This document shows, one piece after another, positions 1-11,072 of a stretch of DNA of 64,000 bases. Made by a program: the position numbers and the translations under genes. The notes under the pieces were generated by a model that did not search any database, was not told the DNA's origin, and saw nothing but the letters and a program-made list of their open reading frames with translations. The first letter of the stretch is position 1. Each line of letters begins with the position of its first letter. The stretch is from Micromonospora sp. WMMD980 (GTDB taxonomy: Bacteria > Actinomycetota > Actinomycetes > Mycobacteriales > Micromonosporaceae), in contig NZ_JARUBE010000003.1 of assembly GCF_029626035.1 (NCBI RefSeq), forward strand, positions 124,001 to 188,000. Reading direction: 5' to 3'.

Positions 1-2053
<2,053 letters not shown>

Positions 2054-2132
2054 AAGCTGCTACGCGTCCACTGTGCAACTCTGAACACTCGAACACCCCA
2101 CACGCGTGTGTGTGTTTGACATGTTCATAGAG
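2054..2132 (+). other. 23S-5S internal transcribed spacer
   Basis: A spacer of about 80 nt separates 23S from 5S. It carries no tRNA and has a short (gt)n-like tract (cacgcgtgtgtgtgtttg) near 2101-2118. Part of it probably pairs with sequence flanking the rRNA for processing, which cannot be tested here because the 5' side of the operon is outside the window. Confidence 0.8.
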
Positions 2133-2250
2133 TTACGGCGGTCATGGCGGAGGGGAAACGCCCGGCAACATTCCGAACCCGGAAGCTAAGCCCTCCAGCG
2201 CCGATGGTACTGCACTCGGGAGGGTGTGGGAGAGTAGGACACCGCCGGAC
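2133..2250 (+). rRNA. rrf: 5S ribosomal RNA
   Basis: The sequence fits the 5S fold. The 5' strand gttacggcggtcatggcgg near 2132-2150 and the 3' strand accgccgga near 2241-2249 form helix I. The conserved ccgaacccggaagctaag loop lies inside. The length is about 118 nt, close to the usual 117-120 nt. Ends are placed by the terminal helix and could shift by one to three bases. Confidence 0.95.
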
Positions 2251-2257
2251 AATCTTT

Positions 2258-2293
2258 CAATGAGGGCCACCCCCAACGGGGTGGCCCTCATTG
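2258..2293 (+). terminator. rRNA operon terminator
   Basis: A perfect 16-bp stem (2258-2273 with 2278-2293) and a caac tetraloop follow the 5S gene by 7 nt. A pyrimidine-rich run (catttcccccgtttcc) comes next. This is a strong intrinsic terminator ending the rRNA operon. It also separates the operon from the convergent minus-strand gene that ends at 2320. Confidence 0.93.
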
Positions 2294-2319
2294 CATTTCC
2301 CCCGTTTCCGGGGAGTGGC

Positions 2320-2997
2320 TCAGCGACGCTGGACGCCCTCGCGGATCTGCCGGAACAGGGTCGCGGCGTCGTCGACCGGGCGACCCGGGAACATCCCCAT
2401 CGCCACGCTGCCGTGATCGGCCCAACCGCAGACCGCGAAGTCGCCGCCGTCGCCGCTCGTCCGGCCGCACTTCATCACGCCGCCCAGGCGGCCGGCGTCG
2501 ACCTCGCGCAGACCGGCCACCTTGCCGGTCTCGTCGGCCATCAGGTCGAACAGGGTGTCTAGGTCGCGCTCGGGCTGCCAGAGCAGCGTGGTGCCGCCGA
2601 ACATCAGCACCGACCGCTTCGCGTCCGCCGGGTCGGTGTAGACCGTGCCGAAGCTGCGGTCCAGGTCGATGTCGGCGGCGAAACCGTCGCGCAGGTAGTC
2701 CGCGGTGCTGCGGGCCCGGTCGCTGTCGTCGCGGGTGAGCCCGGCCACGTTCCCCGGCTGGGTGAGGCGCGTGTCCTTCTGCTGGTAGACCCGCCAGCCG
2801 GCGACACCGAGCGCGCCGGCCCCGGCGAGACCGACCACCAGCGCGGCGGCCAGCACGATCTTCCGGCGCCGCGACACGGGCTGCCGTTCGGACTCCTGGG
2901 CCGGATCGCGGCGACTGAGTCGGATCGGTTCGTCGGTCAACTCGACCGGACCGTTGCCCCCGTCGACCGGACGCTCGGTGAGATGCGCGTCGGACAT
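2320..2997 (-). CDS. Single-pass membrane-anchored protein of unknown function
   Basis: This 225-residue protein has a charged, proline-containing N-terminal cytoplasmic tail, an arginine-rich stop (SRRRK) and one transmembrane helix at about residues 46-68. An extracytoplasmic domain of about 155 residues follows, with two cysteines near CGRTSGDGGDFAVCGW. I do not recognise a named family. The outer domain resembles the C-terminal domain of the protein encoded at 15058-16570: both have a FG..-Y..(D/N)..KR..L-FG segment and a VC..-DHGS-..G-F motif. The pair are therefore paralogues. The ATG at 2995-2997 is chosen because the upstream frame is antisense to valS. The gene is divergent from valS with 69 bp between the starts. 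A role in envelope sensing is possible but unsupported. Confidence 0.8.
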   Translation of the reverse strand: MSDAHLTERPVDGGNGPVELTDEPIRLSRRDPAQESERQPVSRRRKIVLAAALVVGLAGAGALGVAGWRVYQQKDTRLTQPGNVAGLTRDDSDRARSTADYLRDGFAADIDLDRSFGTVYTDPADAKRSVLMFGGTTLLWQPERDLDTLFDLMADETGKVAGLREVDAGRLGGVMKCGRTSGDGGDFAVCGWADHGSVAMGMFPGRPVDDAATLFRQIREGVQRR

Positions 2998-3054
2998 GTC
3001 CGCCACCGTACGCGAATCACCGGTGGCGCACGTCGGGTCTCCGGAAGCGCTCCG

Positions 3055-3060
3055 TAGACT
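3055..3060 (+). promoter_or_regulatory. -10 box of a probable leaderless valS promoter
   Basis: TAGACT matches the actinobacterial housekeeping -10 pattern TANNNT. It ends 6 nt before the valS GTG at 3067, so transcription would start at or next to the start codon. No Shine-Dalgarno sequence precedes valS, which agrees with a leaderless mRNA. No clear -35 box is visible. Confidence 0.6.
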
Positions 3061-3066
3061 TTCAGG

Positions 3067-5685
3067 GTGACCGAGAGACTGGATGCCCACCGCCCCGCCG
3101 CCCCGACCCTTGCCGGCCAGTACCAGCCCGGCGAGGTAGAGCAGCGGCGGTACGAGCAGTGGGTGGCCGGCGGACACTTCCGGGCGTCGGCGCAGAGCGA
3201 CAAGCCGCCCTTCACCATCGTCATTCCGCCGCCGAACGTCACCGGGTCGCTGCACATGGGCCACGCGTTCGAGCACACGCTGATGGACGCACTGATCCGG
3301 CGCAAGAAGATGCAGGGCTACGAGGCGCTGTGGCTGCCCGGCATGGACCACGCCGGCATCGCCACCCAGAATCTGGTCGAGCGGCAGCTCGCCGGCGAGG
3401 GGCTGTCCCGGCACGACCTGGGGCGGGAGAAGTTCGTCAAGCGGGTCTGGCAGTGGAAGGCCGAGTCCGGCGGCGCGATCCTCGGCCAGATGCGCCGGCT
3501 CGGCGACGCCGTCGACTGGGACCGCGAGCGCTTCACCATGGACGAGGGCCTCTCCCGGGCCGTGCAGACCATGTTCAAGAAGCTCTTCGACGACGGCCTG
3601 ATCTACCGGGCCAACCGGATCATCAACTGGTGCCCGCGCTGCCTCACCGCGCTCTCCGACATCGAGGTCGAGCACACCGACGACGAGGGCGAGCTGATCT
3701 CGATCCGCTACGGCGACGAGGTCGTGGTGGCCACCACCCGGGCCGAGACCATGCTGGGCGACACCGCCGTCGCGGTGCACCCGGACGACGAGCGTTACCG
3801 CCACCTGATCGGCACCGAGGTGGCGCTGCCGCTCACCGACCGGCGCATCCCGATCGTCGCCGACGAGCACGTCGACCCGAGCTTCGGCACCGGCATGGTC
3901 AAGGTGACCCCGGCGCACGACCCGAACGACTTCGAGATCGGCCAGCGGCACGACCTGCCCTCGTTGACGATCATGGACGAGCGCGGCGTCATCACCGCCC
4001 CCGGGCCGTTCGCGGGCCTGGACCGCTACGAGGCCCGCCCGGCCATCGTGGCGGCGCTGCGCGAGCAGGGCCGGATCGTCGCCGAGAAGCGGCCCTACCT
4101 GCACGCGGTCGGGCACTGCTCGCGGTGCAAGACGACCGTCGAGCCGCGGCTGTCGCTCCAGTGGTTCGTCAACACCGGGCCGCTGGCCAAGGCGGCCGGC
4201 GACGCGGTGCGGGACGGCCGGGTGACGATCGAGCCGGCCGAGCTGGCCAAGCGTTACTTCGCCTGGGTCGACAACATGCACGACTGGTGCATCTCGCGTC
4301 AGCTCTGGTGGGGCCACCGCATTCCGGTCTGGTACGGCCCGGCCGGCGAGATCGTCTGCGTCGGCCCGGACGAGGCGCCGCCGACCGGCGAGGGCTGGCG
4401 GCAGGACGAGGACGTGCTGGACACCTGGTTCTCCAGCGGCCTCTGGCCGTTCTCCACCCTCGGCTGGCCGGAGCAGACCCCGGACCTGGCGAAGTTCTAC
4501 CCGACGAGCGTGCTGGTCACCGGCTACGACATCCTGTTCTTCTGGGTCGCCCGGATGATGATGTTCGGCCTGTACGCGATGGACGGCGTGCAGCCGTTCG
4601 ACGTGGTGGCGCTGCACGGCATGGTCCGTGACGAGCACGGCAAGAAGATGTCGAAGTCGTTCGGCAACGTGGTGGACCCGCTGGACTGGATCGACCGGTT
4701 CGGCGCCGACGCCACCCGGTTCACGCTGGCCCGCGGCGCCAACCCCGGCCAGGACGCGCCGGTCAGCGAGGAGTGGTGCCAGGGCTCCCGCAACTTCTGC
4801 AACAAGCTCTGGAACGCCACCCGGTTCGCGCTGCTCAACGGCGCGCACACCGACGGGCCGCTGCCGGACGCCGGGACTCTGTCGACCGTCGACCGGTGGA
4901 TCCTGTCCCGGCTGGCGCACGTCACCGCCGAGGTGGACGAACAGTTCGAGGCGTACGAGTGCGCGAAGGTCTGTGATCTGCTCTACCACTTCGCCTGGGA
5001 CGACGTCTGCGACTGGTACGTCGAGCTGAGCAAGCCGGTGCTCGCCGAGGGCGGGCCGGCGGCGGACGCCACCCGGCGGGTGCTGGGTCACGTGCTGGAC
5101 CAGCTCCTGCGGCTGCTGCACCCGGTGATCCCGTTCGTCACCGACGAGCTGTGGGCCGCGTTGACCGGCGGCGAGACCGTGCTGACGGCCCCCTGGCCGG
5201 TCGCCGACCGTACCGGAGTCGACGACGCCGCGGAGGGCGAGGTCGGCACCCTCCAACGGGTGGTGACCGAGGTCCGGCGGTTCCGGTCGGACCAGGGGCT
5301 GCGGCCGACCCAGCGGGTCGCCGCCCGGCTCGACGGCCTGGCCGGCGCGGGCATCGCGGCGCACGAGCCGCTGGTCCGCTCGTTGGCCCGGCTCGACGTG
5401 CCCGGCGACGACTTCCAGGCCGGCGCCACGCTGGCCATGCCCGGCGAGGTGAGCGTCGCCCTCGACACCCGGGGCGCCATCGACGTGGCCGCCGAGCGGG
5501 CCCGGCTCACCAAGGACCGGGTGGCGGCCGAGAAGGAGGCCACCCAGGCGCGGGCCAAGCTGGGCAATCCCGCGTTCGTCGACAAGGCGCCCGAGCCGGT
5601 GGTCGCGAAGATCCGGGACCGGCTGGCGGTGGCCGAGGCGGACCTGGTCCGGATCGACGCCGCGCTGGAGGCGCTGCCCTCATGA
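3067..5685 (+). CDS. valS: Valyl-tRNA synthetase
   Basis: This cytoplasmic class I synthetase of 872 residues charges tRNA-Val. [13 protein letters not shown] carries the HIGH signature (HMGH, residues 63-66), and KMSKS is at 527-531. A connective editing domain lies between them. Paired cysteines (CPRCL and CSRCK) suggest zinc knuckles. The anticodon-binding region follows, and the last 60 or so residues form the tRNA-binding coiled coil typical of bacterial ValRS. The GTG start lies 6 nt after a -10 box, so the mRNA is probably leaderless. I see no T-box. The stop codon overlaps the folC start by 4 nt (ATGA), so valS, folC and the next gene are translationally coupled. Confidence 0.98.
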   Translation: MTERLDAHRPAAPTLAGQYQPGEVEQRRYEQWVAGGHFRASAQSDKPPFTIVIPPPNVTGSLHMGHAFEHTLMDALIRRKKMQGYEALWLPGMDHAGIATQNLVERQLAGEGLSRHDLGREKFVKRVWQWKAESGGAILGQMRRLGDAVDWDRERFTMDEGLSRAVQTMFKKLFDDGLIYRANRIINWCPRCLTALSDIEVEHTDDEGELISIRYGDEVVVATTRAETMLGDTAVAVHPDDERYRHLIGTEVALPLTDRRIPIVADEHVDPSFGTGMVKVTPAHDPNDFEIGQRHDLPSLTIMDERGVITAPGPFAGLDRYEARPAIVAALREQGRIVAEKRPYLHAVGHCSRCKTTVEPRLSLQWFVNTGPLAKAAGDAVRDGRVTIEPAELAKRYFAWVDNMHDWCISRQLWWGHRIPVWYGPAGEIVCVGPDEAPPTGEGWRQDEDVLDTWFSSGLWPFSTLGWPEQTPDLAKFYPTSVLVTGYDILFFWVARMMMFGLYAMDGVQPFDVVALHGMVRDEHGKKMSKSFGNVVDPLDWIDRFGADATRFTLARGANPGQDAPVSEEWCQGSRNFCNKLWNATRFALLNGAHTDGPLPDAGTLSTVDRWILSRLAHVTAEVDEQFEAYECAKVCDLLYHFAWDDVCDWYVELSKPVLAEGGPAADATRRVLGHVLDQLLRLLHPVIPFVTDELWAALTGGETVLTAPWPVADRTGVDDAAEGEVGTLQRVVTEVRRFRSDQGLRPTQRVAARLDGLAGAGIAAHEPLVRSLARLDVPGDDFQAGATLAMPGEVSVALDTRGAIDVAAERARLTKDRVAAEKEATQARAKLGNPAFVDKAPEPVVAKIRDRLAVAEADLVRIDAALEALPS

Positions 5686-7022
5686 GCGACCGTACCGATC
5701 CGGCGTTCGCGGAGGTGGAGGCCGCGCTCAACGCGCGCGGCTTCACCCGGATGCGCTTCGAGCTGGAGAAGATCGAGAGCCTGCTCGACCTGCTGGGCAG
5801 CCCGCAGCGGGCGTACCCGTCGATCCACCTGACCGGCACCAACGGCAAGACCTCGACGGCCCGCATGATCGACTCGCTGCTGCGGGCGTTCGGGCTGCAC
5901 ACCGGACGCTACACCAGCCCACACCTGGAGACCGTCCGGGAGCGGATCAGCCTGGACGGCGAGCCGGTGAGCGAGGAGCGGTTCGTGTCGACGTACCGCG
6001 AGATCGCGCCGCTGGCGGAGCTGGTCGACCAGCGGTCCGCCGAGCCGCTCACCTACTTCGACCTGACCACGGCGCTGGCGTTCGCCACGTTCGCCGACGC
6101 CCCGGTCGACGTCGCGGTGGTGGAGGTCGGGCTCGGCGGCGCGGAGGACGCCACGAACGTGATCCAGGCCGGCGTCGCCGTGATCACCCCGATCGGGCTG
6201 GACCACACCGAGTGGCTCGGCGACACCATCGAGGACATCGCGCTGCACAAGGCCGGCATCATCCACCCCGGCGCCACCGTGATCGCGGCGGCGCAGGAGG
6301 AGGAGGCGGCCCGGCCGATCCTGGAACGCTGCGCCGAGGTCAACGCCACCGTCGCCCGCGAGGGCGCCGAGTTCGGGGTGATGCGCCGGGCGGTCGCGGT
6401 CGGCGGCCAGGTGCTCACCATCCAGGGCCTGGGCGGAGTGTACGAGGAGATCTTCATCCCGCTGCACGGCGCGCACCAGGCGCAGAACGCCGCCGTGGCG
6501 CTGGCCGCCGTGGAGGCGTTCCTCGGCGCCGGCGCGCGGCGGCAGCTCGACATCGAGGCGGTCCGGGAGGGCTTCGCCGCGACCAGCTCCCCGGGTCGGC
6601 TGGAGCGGGTGCGTACCGCCCCGACGGTGCTGCTCGACGGCGCGCACAACCCGCACGGGATGGCCGCCACGGTGGCGGCGCTCCAGGAGGAGTTCGCGTT
6701 CAGCAAGCTGGTCGGCGTGCTGGCCGTGCTCGGTGACAAGGACGCGGCCGGGCTGCTCGACCTGCTCGAACCGGTGCTCGACACGATCGTGGTCGCGGAG
6801 AACAGCTCGCCCCGGGCGATGCCGGTCGACGAGTTGGCCGAGCTGGCCCGGGAGGTCTTCGGGGCGGAGCGGGTGCAGGTGGCCCGGGAGATGCCCGACG
6901 CCATCGAGGCGGCGGTGGCGGAGGCCGAGTCGGACGTGCCGGGCGAGTTGGCAGGGGTGGGCGTGCTGATCACCGGTTCGGTGGTGACCGTGGCCGACGC
7001 CCGCCGGCTGCTCAAGCGATGA
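5682..7022 (+). CDS. folC: Folylpolyglutamate synthase / dihydrofolate synthase
   Basis: FolC adds glutamate to dihydropteroate and/or to folates using ATP. The 446-residue protein is of normal length. It shows the Mur-ligase P-loop GTNGKTS at residues 52-58, the following YTSPHLE segment, and the conserved LDGAHNPHG and LGDKD motifs of the second half. The start is fixed by the ATGA overlap with valS; the open frame extends upstream only as valS antiframe. Its own stop overlaps the next gene in the same way. The valS-folC pairing is conserved in actinobacteria. Confidence 0.97.
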   Translation: MSDRTDPAFAEVEAALNARGFTRMRFELEKIESLLDLLGSPQRAYPSIHLTGTNGKTSTARMIDSLLRAFGLHTGRYTSPHLETVRERISLDGEPVSEERFVSTYREIAPLAELVDQRSAEPLTYFDLTTALAFATFADAPVDVAVVEVGLGGAEDATNVIQAGVAVITPIGLDHTEWLGDTIEDIALHKAGIIHPGATVIAAAQEEEAARPILERCAEVNATVAREGAEFGVMRRAVAVGGQVLTIQGLGGVYEEIFIPLHGAHQAQNAAVALAAVEAFLGAGARRQLDIEAVREGFAATSSPGRLERVRTAPTVLLDGAHNPHGMAATVAALQEEFAFSKLVGVLAVLGDKDAAGLLDLLEPVLDTIVVAENSSPRAMPVDELAELAREVFGAERVQVAREMPDAIEAAVAEAESDVPGELAGVGVLITGSVVTVADARRLLKR

Positions 7023-7435
7023 CCGGCCCGGAGCAGCGCCCGGACGCGGAGCCGCAGCCCGACGCGGAGTCGGGCCCGGAGCAGCCGGGCGGCGTCCGTC
7101 GCTCCGGGCTACGGAACCCGGACAAGGCGGTACGCGGCCTGGGCGCCGGCACGCTCTCGCTGGAGGCGCTGGTGCTGCTGCTGGCCATCCAGCCGATCCG
7201 GGTCGTCGGTGGCGACCTGAGCGGCGCCGCGATCGCGGCGATCGTCGCGCTGGCGGTGGCCTGCGTGGTGCTGGCCGGCATGATGCGCCGAGACTGGGCC
7301 TGGCACGCCGGGACCGTGGTGCAGGGCCTGCTGCTGCTCTCCGGGTTGCTGCACTGGTCGCTGCTCGTGCTCGGCGTCATCTTCGCGCTGGTGTGGGCGT
7401 ACGCGTGGCACGTGCGGCGGGTCATCCTCGGCTGA
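7019..7435 (+). CDS. DUF4233 family membrane protein
   Basis: This is a 138-residue protein with an acidic, proline-rich N-terminal tail of about 35 residues and then about four hydrophobic helices. The WxW..HVRR-type C terminus is cytoplasmic and basic. The family (DUF4233) has no established function and is found between folC and ndk in many actinobacteria, as here. Translation is coupled to folC by an ATGA overlap. It probably sits in the cytoplasmic membrane. The family call rests on topology and gene order. Confidence 0.85.
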   Translation: MTGPEQRPDAEPQPDAESGPEQPGGVRRSGLRNPDKAVRGLGAGTLSLEALVLLLAIQPIRVVGGDLSGAAIAAIVALAVACVVLAGMMRRDWAWHAGTVVQGLLLLSGLLHWSLLVLGVIFALVWAYAWHVRRVILG

Positions 7436-7452
7436 GCGCCCCGCCTCGCACC

Positions 7453-8703
7453 TCAGGCGTCGGCGAGCGAGCGCCACTGGGTCAGCGCGACGCCGTGCCC
7501 GTCGGGGTCACGGAACGCGGCGGCCCACACCTCCAGCTTGGTGCCCCGGTTGACCACCCGGGGGGCGTACGTGAACCGGACGCCGGACTCGCGCAGCCGC
7601 TCGTACGCCGCCTGGATGTCGTCGACCTCCAGGTTGACGTGCACCAGCCGGCGGCTGATCGGGGCGGCGCCGGTGACCCGGCGCAACACCAGCCGGGTCG
7701 GCCCGGAGCCGAGCACCGCGTTGCCCTCGCCCCGGTCCAGCTCGTCGAACCCCAGCTCCCGGTAGAAGTCGAGGGACCGGTCCAGGTCGGTGACGAGCAG
7801 CGTGATCCCGACCCCGCTGATCGGGCTGGCCAGCTCGTCCGGCTCGGCGGCGCCGGCCGGACCGAAGATGGCCTCGTCCAGCTCCTGCGGGGTGGGCGGC
7901 GCCTCCCGCTCCGGGGCGTCCAGCGGGACGTCGATCGACTCCACCGCCACGGTGTCGTCGGCTCGTTCCTCGGCGGGCGGGCGGGGCACCGGTGCGCGCC
8001 GGGGGAGCGGGCCCGGCGGGGCCGGCTCGACAAGCTGCCCCTCCAGCACGACCGGGCCGCCGGGCCGCTGGCGCGACACCACCGGCTCGCGGTCCCCCGG
8101 CCGCGACGGGAGGTCGTCCAGCAGCGGATCCGGCGCCGGCGGGTAGTCGTCGCGGAAGTCGTCCTCCGGGGCGCGCCCGGCCCACGGCGGCGCCTCCTGC
8201 GCGATGAGCGTCTCGTCGAACGGGTCGGCGTCGGCGTACTCTGGCGGCAGGTCGGCGACCGGCGCGGAGTTCTCGGTGTGGGTGGGCACCTCGTCCCAGA
8301 GCACCCGGACGTGACGCTGGTCGTCGAGAGCCACCCGGACGGGCAGCGCCTGGCCGAGCGACGGCCACTTGGCGACCGGCACCCGCGGCTCGATGATCTT
8401 CTTGGACCGGGGCGGCAGCCCCGGGGCGTCGATCACCAGTTGCAGCTCGCAGCGGCCGAACGCGTACTGGGTGGGGGGTTCGGAGGCGCTGTGCACGTGT
8501 CCCAGGCCGACCACCCAGGTGCGGCCACCGCCCCGGACCGTGGCCAGGGCGATCGCCAGCACCAGCAGCGCGACGCCGAGCGCCACGATCGCCCAGCTGG
8601 TCATCCCCAGGCCGAACAGGGTCACGAACGCGGCCACGGTGCCCAGCACCGCGCCGATCAGCTTGCGTACCGGCGCGATGGTGCGGTTCCCGCCATTCGC
8701 CAC
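7453..8703 (-). CDS. Membrane protein with C-terminal VOC (glyoxalase/bleomycin-resistance) domain
   Basis: This is a 416-residue protein. Two N-terminal transmembrane helices (about 13-31 and 36-55) precede a small folded domain of about 80 residues. About 140 residues of Pro/Asp/Glu-rich low-complexity linker follow, then a C-terminal VOC domain (about 296-414). The VOC domain has the usual start VGITLLVTDLDRSLDFYREL, a VHVNLEVDD strand and a terminal DPDGHGVALTQW. The first metal-ligand position of classical glyoxalases is not obvious, so enzymatic activity is uncertain. The start is GTG with a GGGAGG site 7 nt upstream. It faces ndk on the opposite strand. The combination is unusual; function unknown. 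Confidence 0.85.
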   Translation of the reverse strand: MANGGNRTIAPVRKLIGAVLGTVAAFVTLFGLGMTSWAIVALGVALLVLAIALATVRGGGRTWVVGLGHVHSASEPPTQYAFGRCELQLVIDAPGLPPRSKKIIEPRVPVAKWPSLGQALPVRVALDDQRHVRVLWDEVPTHTENSAPVADLPPEYADADPFDETLIAQEAPPWAGRAPEDDFRDDYPPAPDPLLDDLPSRPGDREPVVSRQRPGGPVVLEGQLVEPAPPGPLPRRAPVPRPPAEERADDTVAVESIDVPLDAPEREAPPTPQELDEAIFGPAGAAEPDELASPISGVGITLLVTDLDRSLDFYRELGFDELDRGEGNAVLGSGPTRLVLRRVTGAAPISRRLVHVNLEVDDIQAAYERLRESGVRFTYAPRVVNRGTKLEVWAAAFRDPDGHGVALTQWRSLADA

Positions 8704-8848
8704 AGTGGACCTCCCAGGGGTTCCATGGTCAGGCTAGGCCGCCGCGGCGGGCCAGGGAAGACGCAGCCGCCGCGCCGGCGCCGGGACCGGGTCGCTACGC
8801 TGACCGTACCCAGCGCGACCAGGTTTAGGTGCACAGGAGGAAGCCAGC

Positions 8849-9274
8849 GTGTCCAGCAGCAGCCCGGACGAGCGGACGCTCGTACTGATCAAGCCCGACG
8901 CGGTGCGCCGTGGTCTGGTGGGCGAGATCCTGTCCCGTTTCGAGCGCAAGGGCCTGCGGATCGACGCGCTGGTGAGCCGGACCATGGACGGCGACTTCGC
9001 CGACCAGCACTACGCCGAGCACGTCGACAAGCCGTTCTACCCGCCGCTGAAGACGTTCATGACCGGCGGCCCGCTGGTGGCGCTGGTGCTCTCCGGCGAC
9101 CAGGTGATCGAGGTGGTGCGGGGCATGATCGGCAGCACCGACGGCCGCAAGGCCGCCGCCGGGACCATCCGTGGCGACCTGTCCCTGTCGAACCGGGAGA
9201 ACCTGGTGCACGCCTCCGACTCGACGGACAGCGCCAAGCGCGAGATCGCCCTCTGGTTCCCCGAGCTGGGCTGA
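8849..9274 (+). CDS. ndk: Nucleoside diphosphate kinase
   Basis: Ndk moves the gamma-phosphate of ATP onto NDPs through a phospho-histidine. The 141-residue protein has the family opening TLVLIKPDAV, the RGLVGEI segment and the active-site motif NLVHASDS, with the catalytic histidine at position 121. Length is typical. The GTG start has an AGGAGG ribosome-binding site about 8 nt upstream. In many actinobacteria ndk follows folC and DUF4233 directly. Here the VOC fusion gene lies between them on the other strand. Confidence 0.98.
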   Translation: MSSSSPDERTLVLIKPDAVRRGLVGEILSRFERKGLRIDALVSRTMDGDFADQHYAEHVDKPFYPPLKTFMTGGPLVALVLSGDQVIEVVRGMIGSTDGRKAAAGTIRGDLSLSNRENLVHASDSTDSAKREIALWFPELG

Positions 9275-9284
9275 CCGACCTCCC

Positions 9285-9320
9285 GGCGGCCCCGGCTCCC
9301 CGCGTGGGACCGGGGCCGCC
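9285..9320. terminator. Bidirectional hairpin between ndk and the sigma factor gene
   Basis: An 11-bp perfect stem (ggcggccccgg, 9285-9295, with 9310-9320) lies between the two convergent genes. It can serve as an intrinsic terminator for ndk. The minus-strand gene ends only a few bases away. No long U tract is present, which is usual at this base composition. Confidence 0.7.
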
Positions 9321-9326
9321 GTCCGC

Positions 9327-10211
9327 TCAGCGGCCGACCCGGGTCAGCTTGTCGGGGTTGCCGACCAGGTAGAGGTTGGTGATCCGGCCGTCGGCGGCGG
9401 CGACGCCGAGGGTGTACCGGACCCCGGACGGCCAGGTCAGCAGCAACGCCGGCGCGCCGTTGAGTTCCATCGGAACGGCCCGCACGCCGGGGCGGCGACG
9501 GCCGTACACGCCGGCGAAGAAGCGGGCGATCCGGTCCGCGCCGTACACCGGTCGGCGCGCCGCGCGGATCCGCCCACCGCCGTCGGACCACGCGGTGGCG
9601 TCGGTCGCGACCAGCTCGGTCAGCCGGACCAGGTCGCCGTCGCGGGCGGCGGCGAGGAAGGCGTCGAGCAGCCGGCGCTGCTCGACCGGGCCGGCGGTGA
9701 AGCGCCGCCGGTCCCCGGCGAGCCGGGCCGCCGCGCGGTGGTGCAGTTGCCGGCAGTCCGCGGCCGACCGGTCCAGGATGTCGCCGATCTCCGCGTACGG
9801 CAGCGCGAACGCGGTGTGCAGCACGTAGACCGCCCGCTCCGGCGGGGTGAGCCGTTCCAGCAGGTGCAGCAGGGCGGTGGAGACGGTCTCCCGCAGCTCG
9901 ACGGTCTCCAGGGGGCCGAACGGCGACTCGTCGGTGGGCACCGGCTCGGGCAGCCAGGGGCCGACGTACGTCTCCCGGCCGGCGGAGCGGGCGCGCAGCC
10001 GGTCCAGCGCCAGCCGGGTCACCACCCGGGACAGGTAGCGGCGTGGCTCGGCCACCGCCCGCCGGTCGACGTCGAGCCAGCGCAGGTACGCCTCCTGGAG
10101 CACGTCCTCGGCGTCGTGCAGGCTGCCCAACAGCCGGTACGCCAGGCCGAGCAGCATCGGCCGGTGCGCGGTGAGCGCACCGGCCGCCTCCGCCGCGCCG
10201 GTGGACGTCAC
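9327..10211 (-). CDS. ECF41-family RNA polymerase sigma factor with SnoaL-like C-terminal domain
   Basis: This 294-residue sigma factor has regions 2 (about 15-80) and 4 (about 115-165), followed by a SnoaL/NTF2-like extension instead of a separate anti-sigma factor. Three signatures of group ECF41 are visible: WLPEP in the linker (about 86-90), DGGGR in the extension and NPDKL near the C terminus. In that family the extension controls sigma activity in cis. The GTG start at 10211 is set by a 4-nt GTGA overlap with the upstream gene, which encodes the AhpD-like partner expected for ECF41. It probably autoregulates that pair; the inducing signal is unknown. Confidence 0.93.
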   Translation of the reverse strand: MTSTGAAEAAGALTAHRPMLLGLAYRLLGSLHDAEDVLQEAYLRWLDVDRRAVAEPRRYLSRVVTRLALDRLRARSAGRETYVGPWLPEPVPTDESPFGPLETVELRETVSTALLHLLERLTPPERAVYVLHTAFALPYAEIGDILDRSAADCRQLHHRAAARLAGDRRRFTAGPVEQRRLLDAFLAAARDGDLVRLTELVATDATAWSDGGGRIRAARRPVYGADRIARFFAGVYGRRRPGVRAVPMELNGAPALLLTWPSGVRYTLGVAAADGRITNLYLVGNPDKLTRVGR

Positions 10212-10651
10212 ACCTCGCGCGGTGGCTGGGTCCGGCTGCTGACCACGATCCGGTTCCACACGTTGATTGTCGCGATCGCGACGATGAGGTCGGCCAGCTC
10301 CTTCTCCGACCAGACCTTGGCGGCGGCGTCCCACACCTCGTCGGGTACGCCGTGCTCGCCGAGCCGGGTGACCGCGTCGGTCAGCGCCAGCGTGGCGCGC
10401 TCCCGCTCGTCGAAGAACGACGGGGCCTCCCGCCAGGCGGCCAGGACGAAGAGTCGGCGGCTGTCCTCCCCGGCCGCCAGCGCCTCGCGGGTGTGCATGT
10501 CCACGCAGAACGCGCAGCCGTTGATCATCGACGCGCGGATCTTCACCAGCTTCAGCACGGTGTGGTCCAGGTTGCCCCGGATGTAGGTCTCCAGCCCGCT
10601 CACCAGGCGGTACGCCTCCGGGGCCACCGCCATCATGTTGATCCGGCTCAT
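10208..10651 (-). CDS. Carboxymuconolactone decarboxylase / AhpD-like protein, ECF41 partner
   Basis: The 147-residue protein has the AhpD core CAFCVDMH with cysteines 46 and 49 and histidine 53, the redox or proton-relay centre of alkylhydroperoxidase-D-like proteins. It also has the family ending IATINVWNRI. An ATG with GGGAGG 6-8 nt upstream is the start. It is the first gene of a two-gene unit with the ECF41 sigma factor. ECF41 factors are known to direct transcription of such COE (carboxymuconolactone decarboxylase, oxidoreductase or epimerase) genes. The true substrate is unknown, and peroxide reduction is only one possibility. Confidence 0.92.
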   Translation of the reverse strand: MSRINMMAVAPEAYRLVSGLETYIRGNLDHTVLKLVKIRASMINGCAFCVDMHTREALAAGEDSRRLFVLAAWREAPSFFDERERATLALTDAVTRLGEHGVPDEVWDAAAKVWSEKELADLIVAIATINVWNRIVVSSRTQPPREV

Positions 10652-10744
10652 CGCCGCCTCCCTCGTGTCGTCGGTTCACGAGCACGACGGATCAGCACCC
10701 GTCCGGCGTGACGACGCCACGGTGTGACGCCGGTCATGCGAGGT

Positions 10745-10798
10745 GTTAAGCGGGGCCCCCTCCTATACCGGAGGCGTTAACCGGGGGCCCCGCCTTAC
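10745..10798. repeat. GGGGCCCC-centred palindromic intergenic repeat, copy 1
   Basis: An interrupted palindrome: taagcggggccccc on the left and gggggccccgcctta on the right enclose a short inner hairpin (ctcc...ggag). It lies between the divergent AhpD-like gene and the ileS T-box leader. Related elements occur at 14211, 29791, 32433, 48472 and 57488. Each arm contains its own GGGGCCCC self-complementary core, so either two small hairpins or one large one can form. Confidence 0.85.
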
Positions 10799-10826
10799 TC
10801 GGAGGCGGAGCGGTGGGTGGGGCGGG

Positions 10827-10832
10827 TAAGCT
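10827..10832 (+). promoter_or_regulatory. Candidate -10 box of the ileS leader promoter
   Basis: TAAGCT fits TANNNT. It would place the transcription start near 10839, just before the first conserved T-box leader elements. A -35 box is not clear. The assignment rests on position relative to the riboswitch. Confidence 0.45.
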
Positions 10833-10839
10833 TGGGCGC

Positions 10840-11062
10840 ACAGGCGACGACCCGGCCATCACCGGCGAGCCTCCGGAAGAACAGCCGGGCAACCGGCCCA
10901 GTAGAACCGGACGGGACGGCCCGTCACAGCCGACCAACGAGCGGGCGGTCGATCCTGACCGTCAAGCGGGGTGGTACCGCGGGCCAGCCCGGGGGCGTCG
11001 CACGGCGCACCCGGAGAGGTTCGTCCTCGCAGACCCACCGACGAGTGAGCTGCGCGAGGAGA
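10840..11062 (+). promoter_or_regulatory. ileS T-box riboswitch, translational type
   Basis: The leader carries the T-box core GTGGTACCGCGG at 10971-10982, with the TGGT bulge that pairs with the tRNA acceptor end. Near 10852-10865 a short stem I (ccgg...ccgg) presents ATC at 10858-10860 as the isoleucine specifier, followed by the conserved segment cctccggaagaac. Downstream, tcctcgc (11024-11030) is exactly complementary to gcgagga (11054-11060), which includes the ileS Shine-Dalgarno site, so it can act as a sequestrator. There is no intrinsic terminator between the T-box and ileS. This matches actinobacterial T-boxes that control translation: uncharged tRNA-Ile should free the ribosome-binding site. 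Confidence 0.92.
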
Positions 11063-11072
11063 GCGACCCCCG

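Noticed and set aside
2998..5364. A 1014-codon minus-strand frame running through valS
   Set aside because: The part above 2997 is antisense to valS with Arg/Val/His-rich shadow composition. Only the 225-codon end is a gene.
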